A stretch of DNA of 51,740 nt from Mariprofundus sp. EBB-1. GTDB taxonomy: Bacteria; Pseudomonadota; Zetaproteobacteria; Mariprofundales; Mariprofundaceae. The notes under the pieces were generated by a model. That model did not search any database and had not been told where the DNA came from. It saw nothing but the letters and a program-made list of their open reading frames with translations. The first letter of the stretch is position 1. The number at the start of each line of letters is the position of its first letter. The stretch lies in the NCBI RefSeq assembly GCF_003665155.1, contig NZ_RCFQ01000020.1, positions 1 to 51,740 of the forward strand, read 5' to 3'. Position numbers and translations under genes: made by a program. Shown here piece by piece: positions 24,708 through 34,545 of the stretch.

Positions 24708-25261
24708 AAAAACTAAATTCAGGATCAATTAAGCGGGTAAACTCAAAAGGCTTTATCTGGGCTATGGGTTTTGCTGCATTATTGCTCGGCGCATGTGATC
24801 AAACGACGGATACAAAGCAAAACACCGCAGCAATGGCCACGACTACTGCTACCGTATCGTCAACCAAGCAGTCAGCGCAACCACTCAAGCCGGAAGTGGT
24901 GATGTATAAGCCCCCAACATGTGATTGTTGCACTGGATGGGCTGAGCATTTGCGCAAAGATGGTTTTACAGTCGTGGTGCATAAACGTGACGACATGGAT
25001 GTGATCAAATCCAAATACGAGGTAACCGATAAACTGGCTTCCTGTCATACCGCTATCGTCGATGGTTATGTCATTGAAGGGCATGTGCCAGCAGCCGATG
25101 TTGAACGCTTGCTCAAAGAGCGACCTGATGTTGTCGGGCTGACTGCACCGGGTATGCCGATGAAATCTCCGGGCATGCAAACTGTGGGTCAAAAACCTGA
25201 AGCTTATGATGTGTTGGCCTTTGACAAGGATGGCAACACCACTGTGTTTCATAAATATTAA
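24704..25261 (+). CDS. DUF411 lipoprotein
   Basis: The 185-residue protein has a lipobox (LLLGAC, Cys31) and a DUF411 domain with PPTCDCCTGWAEHL, KLASCHTAIVDGYVIEGHVP and LTAPGMPMKSPGMQ. The Cys and Met motifs suit metal binding in the periplasm, and DUF411 genes usually travel with copper resistance genes, but the biochemical role is not established to my knowledge. The ATG overlaps the cusA stop, so the two are coupled. A paralogue at 31165-31620 precedes the second ATPase. Confidence 0.88.
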   Translation: MKKLNSGSIKRVNSKGFIWAMGFAALLLGACDQTTDTKQNTAAMATTTATVSSTKQSAQPLKPEVVMYKPPTCDCCTGWAEHLRKDGFTVVVHKRDDMDVIKSKYEVTDKLASCHTAIVDGYVIEGHVPAADVERLLKERPDVVGLTAPGMPMKSPGMQTVGQKPEAYDVLAFDKDGNTTVFHKY

Positions 25262-25331
25262 GGATGGGTTGGCTGGCTAAAAGCGCAGCCTATTTGATCA
25301 TATTGAAGAATAAGGAATATAGGAGAACAGT

Positions 25332-25856
25332 ATGAAAAAAATGATATTAATAATTGCAGGCATGCTGTTGTTGGCATCAGTGCAGATTGCTTCGGCAAAT
25401 GATGATACAAGGAAAATACATGGTGTTCATTACCATGGGCCATTGCATGGGGATAAAGATTCGCAGCAGATGAGCTCAATGAAGAAGGGCATGTTCCTTG
25501 AAAAAAAGGATATTGATGGATATGCCGTCAGCTTTCATGCCATGGCAGTGAAAAAGAATATGCAGCATGGCGGCACGCATAATTATTTGATCAAGGTGGA
25601 AAAAGATGGCACGGCTCTTGGCGATTTAACCGTGAATTCAAAGGTGACACACCCCAATGGTAAATCCGAATCAAAAATGATGATGAAGATGGGCGACTGG
25701 TATATGGCCGGTTACGATCTGGGACACAAGGGCGAGCACCAGTTAATGGTGCTGTTTAAAACACCGGATGGGAAAAAGCATTTTGGTGGTGTTCATTATT
25801 CAGAAATGATTTCAGTTCATGAAAAAAGTCATTCTCATGAGATGACGCATGAATAA
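25332..25856 (+). CDS. Met/His-rich secreted protein, first of a paralogous pair
   Basis: The 174-residue protein has a signal peptide ending in SANDD and a mature part with many His and Met residues (VHYHGPLHGD, MMMKMGDWYMAGYD, VHYSEM, HEKSHSHEMTHE). The second half matches the next protein: THPNG..K..MMKMG.WYMA.Y.L.H...H.L.V.F...GK....GVHY. It looks like a small beta-sandwich comparable to YtkA/FixH-like periplasmic domains. Position in the cus island suggests a periplasmic Cu/Ag-binding protein. AGGAG lies about six bases before the ATG. I do not recognise a named family. Confidence 0.7.
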   Translation: MKKMILIIAGMLLLASVQIASANDDTRKIHGVHYHGPLHGDKDSQQMSSMKKGMFLEKKDIDGYAVSFHAMAVKKNMQHGGTHNYLIKVEKDGTALGDLTVNSKVTHPNGKSESKMMMKMGDWYMAGYDLGHKGEHQLMVLFKTPDGKKHFGGVHYSEMISVHEKSHSHEMTHE

Positions 25857-25881
25857 GGTCATTAATAATAGGAGACCAGTC

Positions 25882-26355
25882 ATGAAATATCTTCTTCTCA
25901 TGGGCTTATTAGTTTCATTTGCAGCATGTTCATTGCAGCAACATGCTCAAACCCCAAAAAGCGAGAAAGCGGCGCATAATTCGATCGCCAAAAGTATGGA
26001 TCATGAACATAGCTTTTTTGTGACTAGAAAAGGTGTTCGCGATGGCTATGTGTTTATTTTTCATGTTATGCCTGCCCCTGAAGGTGAAGGATTTAGTCGC
26101 GAAAATTATCATCTTATGGTGAGCGTTGAAAAAGACGGGCAGGCCATTACTGATCTCACTCTTTACGCCGATGTCAAACATCCCGATGGCACGATTCAGA
26201 AAAAAGCGCCGATGATGCAAATGGGTGCTTGGTATATGGCCTTGTATAATCTTAGCCATGAGATGGGGCAGCATTGGTTGACAGTCTCTTTTGAGCATCA
26301 GGGTAAATCGTATTCTTCTGGCGTGTATTACCCTGAACGCGTCTATCATGAGTGA
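25882..26355 (+). CDS. Lipoprotein, second of the Met/His-rich paralogous pair
   Basis: The ATG at 25882 follows AGGAG (25870-25874) by seven bases and starts a lipoprotein signal with lipobox FAAC; the frame extends eleven codons further upstream but that start overlaps the previous gene. The mature protein shares the core KHPDG...MMQMGAWYMALYNLSH with the preceding gene, so the two arose by duplication, one soluble and one anchored to a membrane. The final bases overlap the start of the next gene by eight. Function is inferred only from context and Met/His content. Confidence 0.7.
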   Translation: MKYLLLMGLLVSFAACSLQQHAQTPKSEKAAHNSIAKSMDHEHSFFVTRKGVRDGYVFIFHVMPAPEGEGFSRENYHLMVSVEKDGQAITDLTLYADVKHPDGTIQKKAPMMQMGAWYMALYNLSHEMGQHWLTVSFEHQGKSYSSGVYYPERVYHE

Positions 26356-26839
26356 ACTGCATCAATGCCCAGTTTGTGGAATGGAAGTAAATACTTCCAA
26401 TCTATGGGCTGATCATCTCGGTACGACGTATTATTTTTGCATTGAACAATGCAAAGAGAATTTTTTAGCACGGCCCAGATTATATCTCGGTAAATCGTCA
26501 ATCAAAAACGTAGGAAAATGCATCTTGAAACGTCGAACCTTCCTGCTTGCCGAACCCGTGGTAGGGCTTAACCGTGAGACGCTTCTGATGCACTTGAATC
26601 AACTGATGAGTGTGCACAATGTTGTGCTTGAAGGTGGCAGAGTTTCTATTGATTATGATTTGCTCGAAGTGCATGCCGAGCAAATTGAAGCGGTCTTGAT
26701 TAAGGCTGGTGCATCGATGGGGGCAGGCTGGGCTACGCGATTTAAACGTAGCTGGATTCATTATATTGAAGAAACTGAACTGGATAATTTAGCGGCATCG
26801 GATGCGGCTTGTTGCAATAAAGCACCAGCAAAGGTTTAG
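26348..26839 (+). CDS. YHS-domain protein with HMA-like C-terminal domain
   Basis: Translation from the ATG at 26348, which overlaps the previous stop, gives about 163 residues. The N-terminal 45 residues form a YHS domain (HQCPVCGMEV, then YYFCIEQCKENF), a small Cys-based metal-binding module. The next 75 residues, beginning KRRTFLLAEPVVGL, have the length and pattern of a ferredoxin-like HMA fold but lack its CxxC. The tail ends ASDAACCNKAP with a Cys pair. An in-frame start at 26291 would reach further back, but only through the preceding gene. A cytoplasmic metal-delivery role for the downstream ATPase is a reasonable guess. Confidence 0.65.
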   Translation: MSELHQCPVCGMEVNTSNLWADHLGTTYYFCIEQCKENFLARPRLYLGKSSIKNVGKCILKRRTFLLAEPVVGLNRETLLMHLNQLMSVHNVVLEGGRVSIDYDLLEVHAEQIEAVLIKAGASMGAGWATRFKRSWIHYIEETELDNLAASDAACCNKAPAKV

Positions 26840-26938
26840 CATAAATGATGTGTTCAATCGTGTGAGGTGGTATCTCTTGTTTCACTTTATTTCACTTGGT
26901 GAAGCAGCGAATAGGAAGTAGTAAATGGAGGCAATATA

Positions 26939-29488
26939 ATGAATATTGATCCGGTTTGTGGCATGGAAGTAAATCCAAAATCTCAGGACCATACTGAATT
27001 TGATGGTCATACATGGCATTTTTGTAGTGCTTCTTGTCAGGAGAAGTTCGAGGCTAGACCTGAGCAGTTTACGATAGATGTTGTTTGCGGCATGCATGTG
27101 AAACCGGAGTCGGTACACCGCGTTAAACATCAGAATATTGCTTACCGTTTTTGTAGTGGGAAGTGTAAAGATAAATTTTCAGTAGATCCGGATACATATA
27201 CAACCAGCCAGCACGCTTGTGATAAACATCATGAACATAAAACCGACGTTGCTGATAATCCTGATGCCACATACTTTTGCCCGATGTGTCCGGGTCAGGA
27301 GCAGCAGGGGCCGGGTACGTGTAAAGTCTGTGGCATGGCTTTGGAGCCGATGGCTGCGCCGACACTGCATGAAAAAACAGAATACGTCTGTCCCATGCAC
27401 CCTGAAGTGATTAGCGATGTGCCGGGCTTATGTCCCAAGTGTGGTATGGCGCTCGAATCGCGCACCGTGACTGCTGAAGAAGATCATGCCGAACTGGATG
27501 ATATGACGCGCCGTTTCAAGCTTGCTGCAGTATTGGCTATTCCGGTATTTTTTCTGGCTATGATCGCAGATCTGGCTCCATCTTGGTTGCCGTCCGGTTT
27601 AGGAATGGGCACGGTACAATGGATTGAATTTAGTTTGGCGACCCCTGTTGTGCTATGGGGTGGCTGGCCGTTTTTCGAACGTTTTGCTCTCTCTCTGAAA
27701 ACATGGAACCTGAACATGTTCACACTGGTTGGTCTGGGTGTCGGGGTGGCATGGATTTACAGTGTTGTTGCATTGCTCTTTCCCGATCTGTTCCCTCCTT
27801 TGATGCAGATGGAAGGTGGGCTTGTTGATGTCTATTTTGAAGCTGCAGCAGTGATTACAGCGCTAGTTTTGTTGGGACAGGTGCTTGAGCTACGCGCCCG
27901 TTCCCGTACCAATGAAGCAATCAAATTATTGCTCGGCATGGCACCGAAAACAGCGCGGCTGGTCAAAGCCGATGGTGAGGAAGTGGATGTGCCGATGGAA
28001 GACGTGCAGGTAGGTGACACGCTGCGCATTCGTCCGGGCGAAAAAGTGCCGGTTGATGGCATTGTTACCAAAGGTGAAAGTCTGGTGGATGAATCCATGG
28101 TGACCGGTGAGCCTGTTCCGGTTGAGAAATTTGTAGGTGAAAAACTGATCGGTGCAACAGTCAATGCCAATGGTTCGTTGTTGATGCAGGCTAAAAAAGT
28201 GGGTGCGGACACCTTATTATCACAAATTGTAAACATGGTGGCTGATGCCCAGCGTTCACGTGCCCCTATACAGAAGATGGCCGATACCGTGGCAGGCTTC
28301 TTTGTCCCTGTGGTGATTGGCATTGCGGCACTGGCTTTTACTGTCTGGTTTTTTGTTGGTCCGGAGCCTCGTTTGGCACATGCGATGATTAATGCCGTTG
28401 CCGTGCTGATTATCGCCTGCCCGTGCGCCTTGGGCCTAGCGACACCGATTTCAATCATGGTTGGCACAGGTCGCGGGGCGACAGCAGGGGTGCTGATCAA
28501 AAACGCCGAAGCGTTGGAGATCATGGAAAAGGTCAATACGGTCGTGGTGGATAAAACGGGTACGCTGACCGAAGGCAAGCCAAGTCTTAGTACGGTACTG
28601 GCCACAGCCGATATTGCTGAAGATGAGGTGTTGATGCTGGCCGCAAGTCTCGAGCGAGCCAGTGAACACCCATTGGCAGCGGCGATTGTCGCGGGAGCCG
28701 AGCTACGCAAATTGAAATTGCAACGTGTTGAAGATTTCACAGCAGTGACAGGCAAAGGTGTGCAGGCGAACATAGGTGGCAGGAGCGTGTTGCTGGGCAA
28801 TGCCAGACTGATGCAGGATTATGAGGTTGATATCCAGGCCGTATCATCCGATGTCGAAACACATCAATTATCCGGGGAAACGGTGATGTATTTGGCTGCG
28901 GATCATCAGTTAATTGGCTTGATCGGCGTATCGGATCCGATCAAGGCTTCGACACCGGATGCCATCAAAGAGCTGCGCGATGAGGGTATTGAAGTGGTGA
29001 TGCTGACCGGGGACAATCATCATACGGCAGCAGCGGTTGCTGCGAAATTGGGGATTGAACGTTTCGAGGCTGACGTGTTACCGGATCAAAAAGCAGCCGT
29101 AGTGAAAGCCTTGCAGGCGGAAGGTAAAACCGTGGCCATGGCGGGCGATGGCATCAATGATGCGCCGGCTCTAGCACAGGCGCATGTCGGTATTGCCATG
29201 GGCACTGGTACGGATGTGGCTATGGAATCAGCCGGTGTCACACTGATTAAAGGTGATTTGACCGGTATTGTGCGGGCGCGCCGTTTATCACGCGCCACCA
29301 TGAAAAACATCCGCCAGAATCTGTTTTTCGCATTCATCTATAATTCAGCAGGTGTGCCGATTGCAGCCGGTGCACTGTATCCGATGTTTGGCCTGTTGCT
29401 CTCGCCGGTGATTGCCGCAGCAGCGATGAGTTTTAGCTCCGTTTCCGTGATCACCAACGCGCTGCGATTGCGTAATACGAAGCTGTAG
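26939..29488 (+). CDS. copA: P1B-type Cu/Ag ATPase with two YHS and two CPM(H/C)P modules
   Basis: The 849-residue pump exports Cu(I)/Ag(I) from the cytoplasm using ATP. Four short Cys modules precede the membrane part: YHS (IDPVCGMEV, 4-12), a second YHS-like unit ([10 protein letters not shown], near 48), YFCPMCPG (near 111) and YVCPMHPE (near 148); no ordinary HMA domain is present. The core has the metal site CPC in [15 protein letters not shown], the phosphorylation site [11 protein letters not shown], the HP motif [22 protein letters not shown] and the C-terminal [15 protein letters not shown]. Eight hydrophobic helices fit the family. AATGGAGG precedes the ATG. The catalytic part is very similar to the second ATPase at 31648. 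Confidence 0.93.
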   Translation: MNIDPVCGMEVNPKSQDHTEFDGHTWHFCSASCQEKFEARPEQFTIDVVCGMHVKPESVHRVKHQNIAYRFCSGKCKDKFSVDPDTYTTSQHACDKHHEHKTDVADNPDATYFCPMCPGQEQQGPGTCKVCGMALEPMAAPTLHEKTEYVCPMHPEVISDVPGLCPKCGMALESRTVTAEEDHAELDDMTRRFKLAAVLAIPVFFLAMIADLAPSWLPSGLGMGTVQWIEFSLATPVVLWGGWPFFERFALSLKTWNLNMFTLVGLGVGVAWIYSVVALLFPDLFPPLMQMEGGLVDVYFEAAAVITALVLLGQVLELRARSRTNEAIKLLLGMAPKTARLVKADGEEVDVPMEDVQVGDTLRIRPGEKVPVDGIVTKGESLVDESMVTGEPVPVEKFVGEKLIGATVNANGSLLMQAKKVGADTLLSQIVNMVADAQRSRAPIQKMADTVAGFFVPVVIGIAALAFTVWFFVGPEPRLAHAMINAVAVLIIACPCALGLATPISIMVGTGRGATAGVLIKNAEALEIMEKVNTVVVDKTGTLTEGKPSLSTVLATADIAEDEVLMLAASLERASEHPLAAAIVAGAELRKLKLQRVEDFTAVTGKGVQANIGGRSVLLGNARLMQDYEVDIQAVSSDVETHQLSGETVMYLAADHQLIGLIGVSDPIKASTPDAIKELRDEGIEVVMLTGDNHHTAAAVAAKLGIERFEADVLPDQKAAVVKALQAEGKTVAMAGDGINDAPALAQAHVGIAMGTGTDVAMESAGVTLIKGDLTGIVRARRLSRATMKNIRQNLFFAFIYNSAGVPIAAGALYPMFGLLLSPVIAAAAMSFSSVSVITNALRLRNTKL

Positions 29489-29514
29489 TGCAAAAATAAT
29501 AACAGGAGTAGTAA

Positions 29515-30279
29515 ATGATTGAAGTCACATGGGCAGGAGCCCTGCTTGCCGGTTTGTTATCGTTTTTATCACCGTGCGTATTGCCGTTGGTGCCGGCTTA
29601 TTTGTCGTATATTTCCGGCGTGTCAGTGGATGAATTGCGTCAACATGATGAGGCATCGGCAGGTGTGCGGCGGAGGGCATTGATGCAGTCGTTGTGGTTT
29701 GTGTCGGGTTTTAGTCTGGTGTTTATTGCGCTCGGTGCGTCCGCGACATTGCTGGGGCAATGGATGCTCAGTCATATGGATATGCTAGGAAAAGTTGCCG
29801 GTGCAATTATTGTGGTGTTTGGTTTGCATTACACAGGACTGATTCGGATTCAATTATTGATGATGGATGCGCGTTTTGATGCTGGAGGCGTTAATTCCAA
29901 CAAAGGGATCGGCGCGTTGATTTTAGGCTCGGCTTTTGCCTTTGGCTGGACACCTTGCATTGGCCCCATTCTCGGCGCGATTCTTGCGGTGGCTGGCAGT
30001 CAGACCAATATGCTAAATGGAATTTTTCTCTTGCTGGCCTATTCGCTGGGTTTGGCGATTCCTTTTTTATTGGCAGCGCTGGCGACCGATTCGTTTTTGC
30101 GTTGGTCGCAAGGCTTTAAACGGCATCTGGCTATAATTGAAAAGATATCGGGTGTGTTATTGATTGCTGTAGGTCTATTGATTTTCTTTGGTAGTTTCAG
30201 TGTGATCTCGGCGTGGTTGATTGATTGGTTTCCAGCTTTGGCTGATATCGAAGGTGCTTTTTCAGATTTAGCACCATAA
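29515..30279 (+). CDS. ccdA: CcdA/DsbD-type thiol-disulfide electron carrier
   Basis: The 254-residue, six-helix membrane protein has the two conserved Cys motifs SFLSPCVLPLVPAYLSYISG near residue 20 and FGWTPCIGPILGAILA near 145. CcdA moves electrons from cytoplasmic thioredoxin to periplasmic thiol proteins, best known in cytochrome c maturation. Here, 26 bases after the ATPase and inside the metal island, it may keep periplasmic Cys-bearing metal proteins reduced; this role is inference. It could equally serve the abundant cytochrome at the window start. AGGAG lies seven bases before the ATG. Confidence 0.9.
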   Translation: MIEVTWAGALLAGLLSFLSPCVLPLVPAYLSYISGVSVDELRQHDEASAGVRRRALMQSLWFVSGFSLVFIALGASATLLGQWMLSHMDMLGKVAGAIIVVFGLHYTGLIRIQLLMMDARFDAGGVNSNKGIGALILGSAFAFGWTPCIGPILGAILAVAGSQTNMLNGIFLLLAYSLGLAIPFLLAALATDSFLRWSQGFKRHLAIIEKISGVLLIAVGLLIFFGSFSVISAWLIDWFPALADIEGAFSDLAP

Positions 30280-30313
30280 GTCCGACAGATTCCTAGCTTA
30301 GAGAGGTGTCACG

Positions 30314-30946
30314 ATGTTTACTGTATATGGCCCGGGTGCAACTGATCCTATTCCTTTGGAGAGGCTGTTTGTACGTCCTGCGGTAACGAAACCGGCTGCG
30401 ATTTCTGCCATGCAAGGGATTAAAGCTAAAACAAACTCCAATGTTCATACAGGAAGCGAATCTCACTCCGCAGCAGGGCTGCAACAGTATCACAGTGCAG
30501 AAACGATAAGCGAAAAAAATCCATCCCTTAAAGCTGTGCAAATTATGACTACTTCCGTAGTTTATGTGTTGTCGAGTGCGAGCGTAGCTGTGGCGCTGAA
30601 AGAGTTAGAGTCAAGTCAGTTTCGTCACATTCCCGTGCTTTCGGATGAATATCAGCTTGTTGGTATGATTTCGGACAGGGATATTGTGCGTTGCATGTGT
30701 GGTTCGGGCAATGTGTGTGTGCACTGCGCCAAGGACAAACAAGAGATAACGGTTGAGACGATCATGAAGGGCAATGTGCTTAGTGCATCTGTGGACACGG
30801 ATGCACGTTATATCGCCAGACTTTTTGTAGAACAACGTATCGGAGCCATGCCGATCACGGACGAGGGTCAATTGGTTGGTATGATTACGCGAAGTGATAT
30901 TCTCAAGGCTGTAATGGTTCATTTTGATTTGAACCTTTGGTCATGA
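30314..30946 (+). CDS. Two-CBS-domain protein with an inserted Cys cluster
   Basis: The 210-residue protein has a poorly conserved N-terminus (1-70) and two CBS domains (about 72-130 and 145-208: QFRHIPVLSDEYQLVGMISDRDI and IGAMPITDEGQLVGMITRSDI). CBS pairs usually bind adenosine nucleotides. Between them lies a Cys cluster, C127-x-C129-x5-C135-x2-C138 with His137, which could hold zinc, copper or an iron-sulfur cluster. That insertion and the location between the two ATPase groups suggest a metal- or energy-sensing switch. The ribosome-binding site GAGAGGTG precedes the ATG. No partner enzyme domain is fused. Confidence 0.82.
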   Translation: MFTVYGPGATDPIPLERLFVRPAVTKPAAISAMQGIKAKTNSNVHTGSESHSAAGLQQYHSAETISEKNPSLKAVQIMTTSVVYVLSSASVAVALKELESSQFRHIPVLSDEYQLVGMISDRDIVRCMCGSGNVCVHCAKDKQEITVETIMKGNVLSASVDTDARYIARLFVEQRIGAMPITDEGQLVGMITRSDILKAVMVHFDLNLWS

Positions 30947-31164
30947 ACATGCATCCACAGTAACCGGTTTGAGATAAAACAAGGTTGATGGAGTGCTAGC
31001 TTGCCGCGCATTATCTTGGCGGTGCTGTTGTTTCCGAAGCTTAGGCCCTGTCATTTTTGGCAGCGGTTGATTTTTATATGAAATGTAGAAGCATCCGCAA
31101 CAATCTGAATAGTTTTTTATACGATTAGCTTTTTGAAGCTATCGGTTTGATGAAGGAGTGATCA

Positions 31165-31620
31165 ATGAATGCGATAAAAGTGGGCCTTGGAGCCATCTTG
31201 ATGATTAGTGTTGGATTGTTTGTAGCCAAGATCAATGAGGGTGATGCAACCGAAGTCGTGATGCATAAGTCAGCAAACTGTGAATGTTGCTCAGAATGGG
31301 GCGCTCATATGAAGGATAATGGCTTTACAGTCGTTGAAAAGACACATGACAATATGAGCGAAATTAAAAGGACGCTTGGTATGCCTGAAAAATTGGCATC
31401 GTGTCATACCGGTGTGATTGGTGGTTATTTGATTGAAGGGCATGTGCCTGCTGCTGATGTACAACGTTTGTTAAAAGAGCGGCCTGATATCATTGGTCTG
31501 ACTGCACCGGGAATGCCGATGAATTCACCTGGTATGCAGAAAAAAGGTCAGGAACCCAAGGGCTATGATGTGCTGGCGTTGAATCATGACGGCACAACAT
31601 CTGTTTACGCTCATTATTGA
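31165..31620 (+). CDS. DUF411 protein, second copy
   Basis: The 151-residue protein has an N-terminal hydrophobic segment (about 6-22) and a DUF411 domain (KSANCECCSEWGAHM, KLASCHTGVIGGYLIEGHVP, LTAPGMPMNSPGMQ). It is close to the lipoprotein at 24704 over the whole domain but is anchored or secreted by a normal signal segment. GAAGGAG lies about seven bases before the ATG, and the second CopA follows 27 bases after its stop. The pair DUF411 + CopA therefore looks like a duplicated module of the island. Confidence 0.87.
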   Translation: MNAIKVGLGAILMISVGLFVAKINEGDATEVVMHKSANCECCSEWGAHMKDNGFTVVEKTHDNMSEIKRTLGMPEKLASCHTGVIGGYLIEGHVPAADVQRLLKERPDIIGLTAPGMPMNSPGMQKKGQEPKGYDVLALNHDGTTSVYAHY

Positions 31621-31647
31621 TTGTATGTTAGGGCTTAAGTTCTAATC

Positions 31648-33912
31648 ATGAACGAACAGCCTGTCATTCGTCTGTCGGTTAGCGATATGCGTTGTGCCGG
31701 CTGTATCAGTAAAGTCGAAGCGGCTATTGATAGTGTTGATGGGGTGGCGCAGGCGAGCGTCAGTCTTGCCGATCACACAGCCATTATCTTTGTCCATGCA
31801 GATCACGTAGGCCGAATGCATGAGTTGGGCGATGCTGTCATTGCAGCCATCGCCAATACGGGTAGGGAAGCAACACGCCTGTCTGTTTCTGATGATGTGA
31901 ATGTCCGGCCCGAGACATCCACAGAGCAGGATGGGCAGAGTAAAAAACGACTATTACAGGTGCTGGTCGCAGGTGTGGCTGGTTTTGGGCTGATGGCCGC
32001 CAATATGGCAGGGCTGTTGCCTGCCATAAGCGCAGATCATACTGTTTTCTGGATCGGGGTCGCACTGATCACGGCTATGATCATGCTGGCCACTGGTTTT
32101 GATTATTACAGAGGTATGCTGCGTGGTTTTAAATATCGCAGTGGCAGTATGGATACACTCATTGGCCTGGGTACGGCCTCTGCCTGGTGTTACTCGACTG
32201 TACTGGTGATCAACCCCGATCTGATTGTTGAAGCCGCCCGCCATACCTATTTTGAAGCTGCTCTGATTATTTTAGCCCTGATCAATCTTGGTCAGTGGTT
32301 AGAGTCGCGCGCCAAAGGCAAGACTGGGGAGGCGATTCGCCTGCTCTGTGGACTGCAAGCCAGAGATGCCCGGCTGGTTCGTGATGCCGATGACGGGACA
32401 GTCGAGATCGATATTCCCATTTCACAGGTGCGGGTAGGGGATATTCTACGTGTGCGGCCGGGTGAAAAAGTGCCTGTCGATGGGCGTGTGACAGAAGGCC
32501 AAAGCGTACTGGATGAATCAATTATCTCCGGTGAGTCCATGCCGGTGCTCAAAAGTGCTGGTGATGCCGTGATTGGTGGCACCATCAATGCCACAGGTTC
32601 GCTGCTGATTCAGGCCGAACAGATTGGCCATGATACGGTGTTGGCCCACATTATTGATACCGTGCGCATCGCTCAGGCCAGTAAACCGGCCATTGCCAAA
32701 TTGGCTGATCGTGTGGCCAGCATCTTTGTCACTGCGATTATCTCTATTGCTCTGCTGACCTTTGTCATCTGGTGGTTTTTCGGCCCTGAACCATCATCTG
32801 TTTACGCTTTTACCACCATGATGAGTGTGTTGCTGATCGCTTGCCCATGTGCGCTGGGTTTGGCGACACCGATTTCAATCATGGTGGGCACAGGTCGCGG
32901 TGCGACAGCAGGCATCTTAATCAAAAACGCCGAAGTGTTGGAGATGCTGGAAAAGGTCACTACCGTCGTAGTGGATAAAACGGGTACCCTGACCGAAGGA
33001 AAACCTAGTCTGAGTACATTACATTCTATTGGCGCTATGGCTGAAGATGATCTGCTGTCGCAGGCTGCAAGTCTGGAGCAAGGCAGTGAACATCCGTTAG
33101 CCGCAGCCGTGCTAGAGGCCGCCAAAGAGCGCGAGCTCTCCTTAGAAACAGTGGACGATTTTGCTGCACTGCCTGGAAAAGGCGTTCAAGGTTTGATGAA
33201 TCAACAAACACTCCTGCTCGGTAATGCAACACTGATGAACGATGCAGACATTAAGATCTGCGAGCATGCGGAGCTGGTTGAACAGCATCAGCAGGCTGGT
33301 GAAACCGTCATCTATCTTGCAGTGAATGGAGCACTGGCCGGTTTGATCGGTATCTCTGACCCGATCAAGACTACGACACAGGAAGCCATCACAGCTTTGC
33401 ATGATGAAGGCATAGAAGTGGTGATGCTGACCGGTGATAACCATCATACAGCTCAAGCTGTTGCTACTAAATTAGGTATTAAACATTTTGAAGCCGAAGT
33501 ACTGCCAGAGCAAAAGGCGGCAGTCATCAAACAACTACAGGATGAAGGCAATATCGTTGCGATGGCAGGTGACGGTATCAACGATGCACCTGCGTTAGCG
33601 CAAGCCCATGTTGGCATTGCCATGGGGACAGGCACCGATGTAGCGATGGAGTCGGCCGGACTCACCCTGATCAAAGGTGATTTGAATGGTATTGTGCGGG
33701 CGCGCCGTTTATCACGCGCCACCATGAAAAATATTCGCCAGAACCTGTTCTTCGCCTTCGTCTATAATTCCGCAGGTGTACCCATTGCGGCAGGGATTCT
33801 CTATCCCTTCTTTGGCTTACTATTGTCACCCGTTATCGCAGCAGCAGCCATGAGTTGCAGTTCGGTCTCTGTCATCACCAATGCACTGAGGTTACGTTCG
33901 ACCAAGTTGTAG
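31648..33912 (+). CDS. copA: P1B-type copper-exporting ATPase with N-terminal HMA domain
   Basis: The 754-residue pump has one N-terminal HMA domain ([20 protein letters not shown]), then the same catalytic core as the first ATPase: [52 protein letters not shown]. The last helix reads [15 protein letters not shown], with a Cys in place of the Phe of the first copy. Long DNA stretches are nearly identical between the two genes (for example around 29255-29330 and 33685-33760), indicating recent duplication or gene conversion. The different N-termini suggest that the pumps are loaded by different chaperones. Confidence 0.94.
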   Translation: MNEQPVIRLSVSDMRCAGCISKVEAAIDSVDGVAQASVSLADHTAIIFVHADHVGRMHELGDAVIAAIANTGREATRLSVSDDVNVRPETSTEQDGQSKKRLLQVLVAGVAGFGLMAANMAGLLPAISADHTVFWIGVALITAMIMLATGFDYYRGMLRGFKYRSGSMDTLIGLGTASAWCYSTVLVINPDLIVEAARHTYFEAALIILALINLGQWLESRAKGKTGEAIRLLCGLQARDARLVRDADDGTVEIDIPISQVRVGDILRVRPGEKVPVDGRVTEGQSVLDESIISGESMPVLKSAGDAVIGGTINATGSLLIQAEQIGHDTVLAHIIDTVRIAQASKPAIAKLADRVASIFVTAIISIALLTFVIWWFFGPEPSSVYAFTTMMSVLLIACPCALGLATPISIMVGTGRGATAGILIKNAEVLEMLEKVTTVVVDKTGTLTEGKPSLSTLHSIGAMAEDDLLSQAASLEQGSEHPLAAAVLEAAKERELSLETVDDFAALPGKGVQGLMNQQTLLLGNATLMNDADIKICEHAELVEQHQQAGETVIYLAVNGALAGLIGISDPIKTTTQEAITALHDEGIEVVMLTGDNHHTAQAVATKLGIKHFEAEVLPEQKAAVIKQLQDEGNIVAMAGDGINDAPALAQAHVGIAMGTGTDVAMESAGLTLIKGDLNGIVRARRLSRATMKNIRQNLFFAFVYNSAGVPIAAGILYPFFGLLLSPVIAAAAMSCSSVSVITNALRLRSTKL

Positions 33913-34047
33913 TGGTTGTCAGGGCCCTCATTCCTATAGCAACAATAAGCTAATACGATAATAAAACACTGATATTTTTGATATGCGGTCAAAAACAGGA
34001 CAATTAAACATTAAATTGATACCGCATTAGGTAGCCGCTAAATGGAG

Positions 34048-34545
34048 CTAACTTACTGCCTCTCTTAGGTCGTTGAGTGGAAGTAATAAATGCAATGGGT
34101 CGGTAGGAGAGGTTTGCATGCCGAACTGTTGATACCACTGTTTGGTCTGCTTATCTTTGGCATGAACGAGAAATGCCCGACAACCGGCAATATCGGCGAC
34201 CATTAGGGTTCGCAGCATGGCATCTTTGAGCAGCGCTTTGCCCATACCTTGCCCTTGGTATTGTTGATCAACAGCTAGACGTGCCAGCAGAATGACAGGA
34301 ATAGGGTAGCGGGGCTGGCCGGCGGTGATGTTGGCGGGTACATGTTTATGGCTGACCGAGGAGAGGGTGATGGTGTAAAATCCGGCCACATGGCCGGCGT
34401 TACAGCTTACGTAGGTGGTTGAATTTCCGGATCGCTGATTGATGAAGGCATGTGATTTCAGAAACCGATTCAGATCATAGTTGCCACAATCGAATGCCGC
34501 GACATTACTCTGATCCGAAAGCTTTTCCGGTACAGAAAAACTCAC
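34048..34545 (-). CDS. GNAT acetyltransferase toxin (TacT-like)
   Basis: The 165-residue GNAT protein has the features of TacT/AtaT toxins: FDCGNYDLNRFLKSHA near the start, VAGFYTITLSSVS, the acetyl-CoA loop LARLAVDQQYQGQGMGKALL, and LVHAKDKQTKQWYQQFGM. Known members acetylate aminoacyl-tRNA and stop translation. The start codon overlaps the antitoxin stop in an ATGA, the normal order for this class. It is transcribed away from the iron-uptake operon. Confidence 0.9.
   Translation of the reverse strand: MSFSVPEKLSDQSNVAAFDCGNYDLNRFLKSHAFINQRSGNSTTYVSCNAGHVAGFYTITLSSVSHKHVPANITAGQPRYPIPVILLARLAVDQQYQGQGMGKALLKDAMLRTLMVADIAGCRAFLVHAKDKQTKQWYQQFGMQTSPTDPLHLLLPLNDLREAVS

Noticed and set aside
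27832-28800. Long antisense frame of 322 codons opposite the first copper ATPase
   Set aside because: It is a shadow of the strongly conserved ATPase frame. A similar antisense frame appears opposite the second ATPase (32802-33125), as expected from shared codon use; neither has a plausible start signal or family motif.
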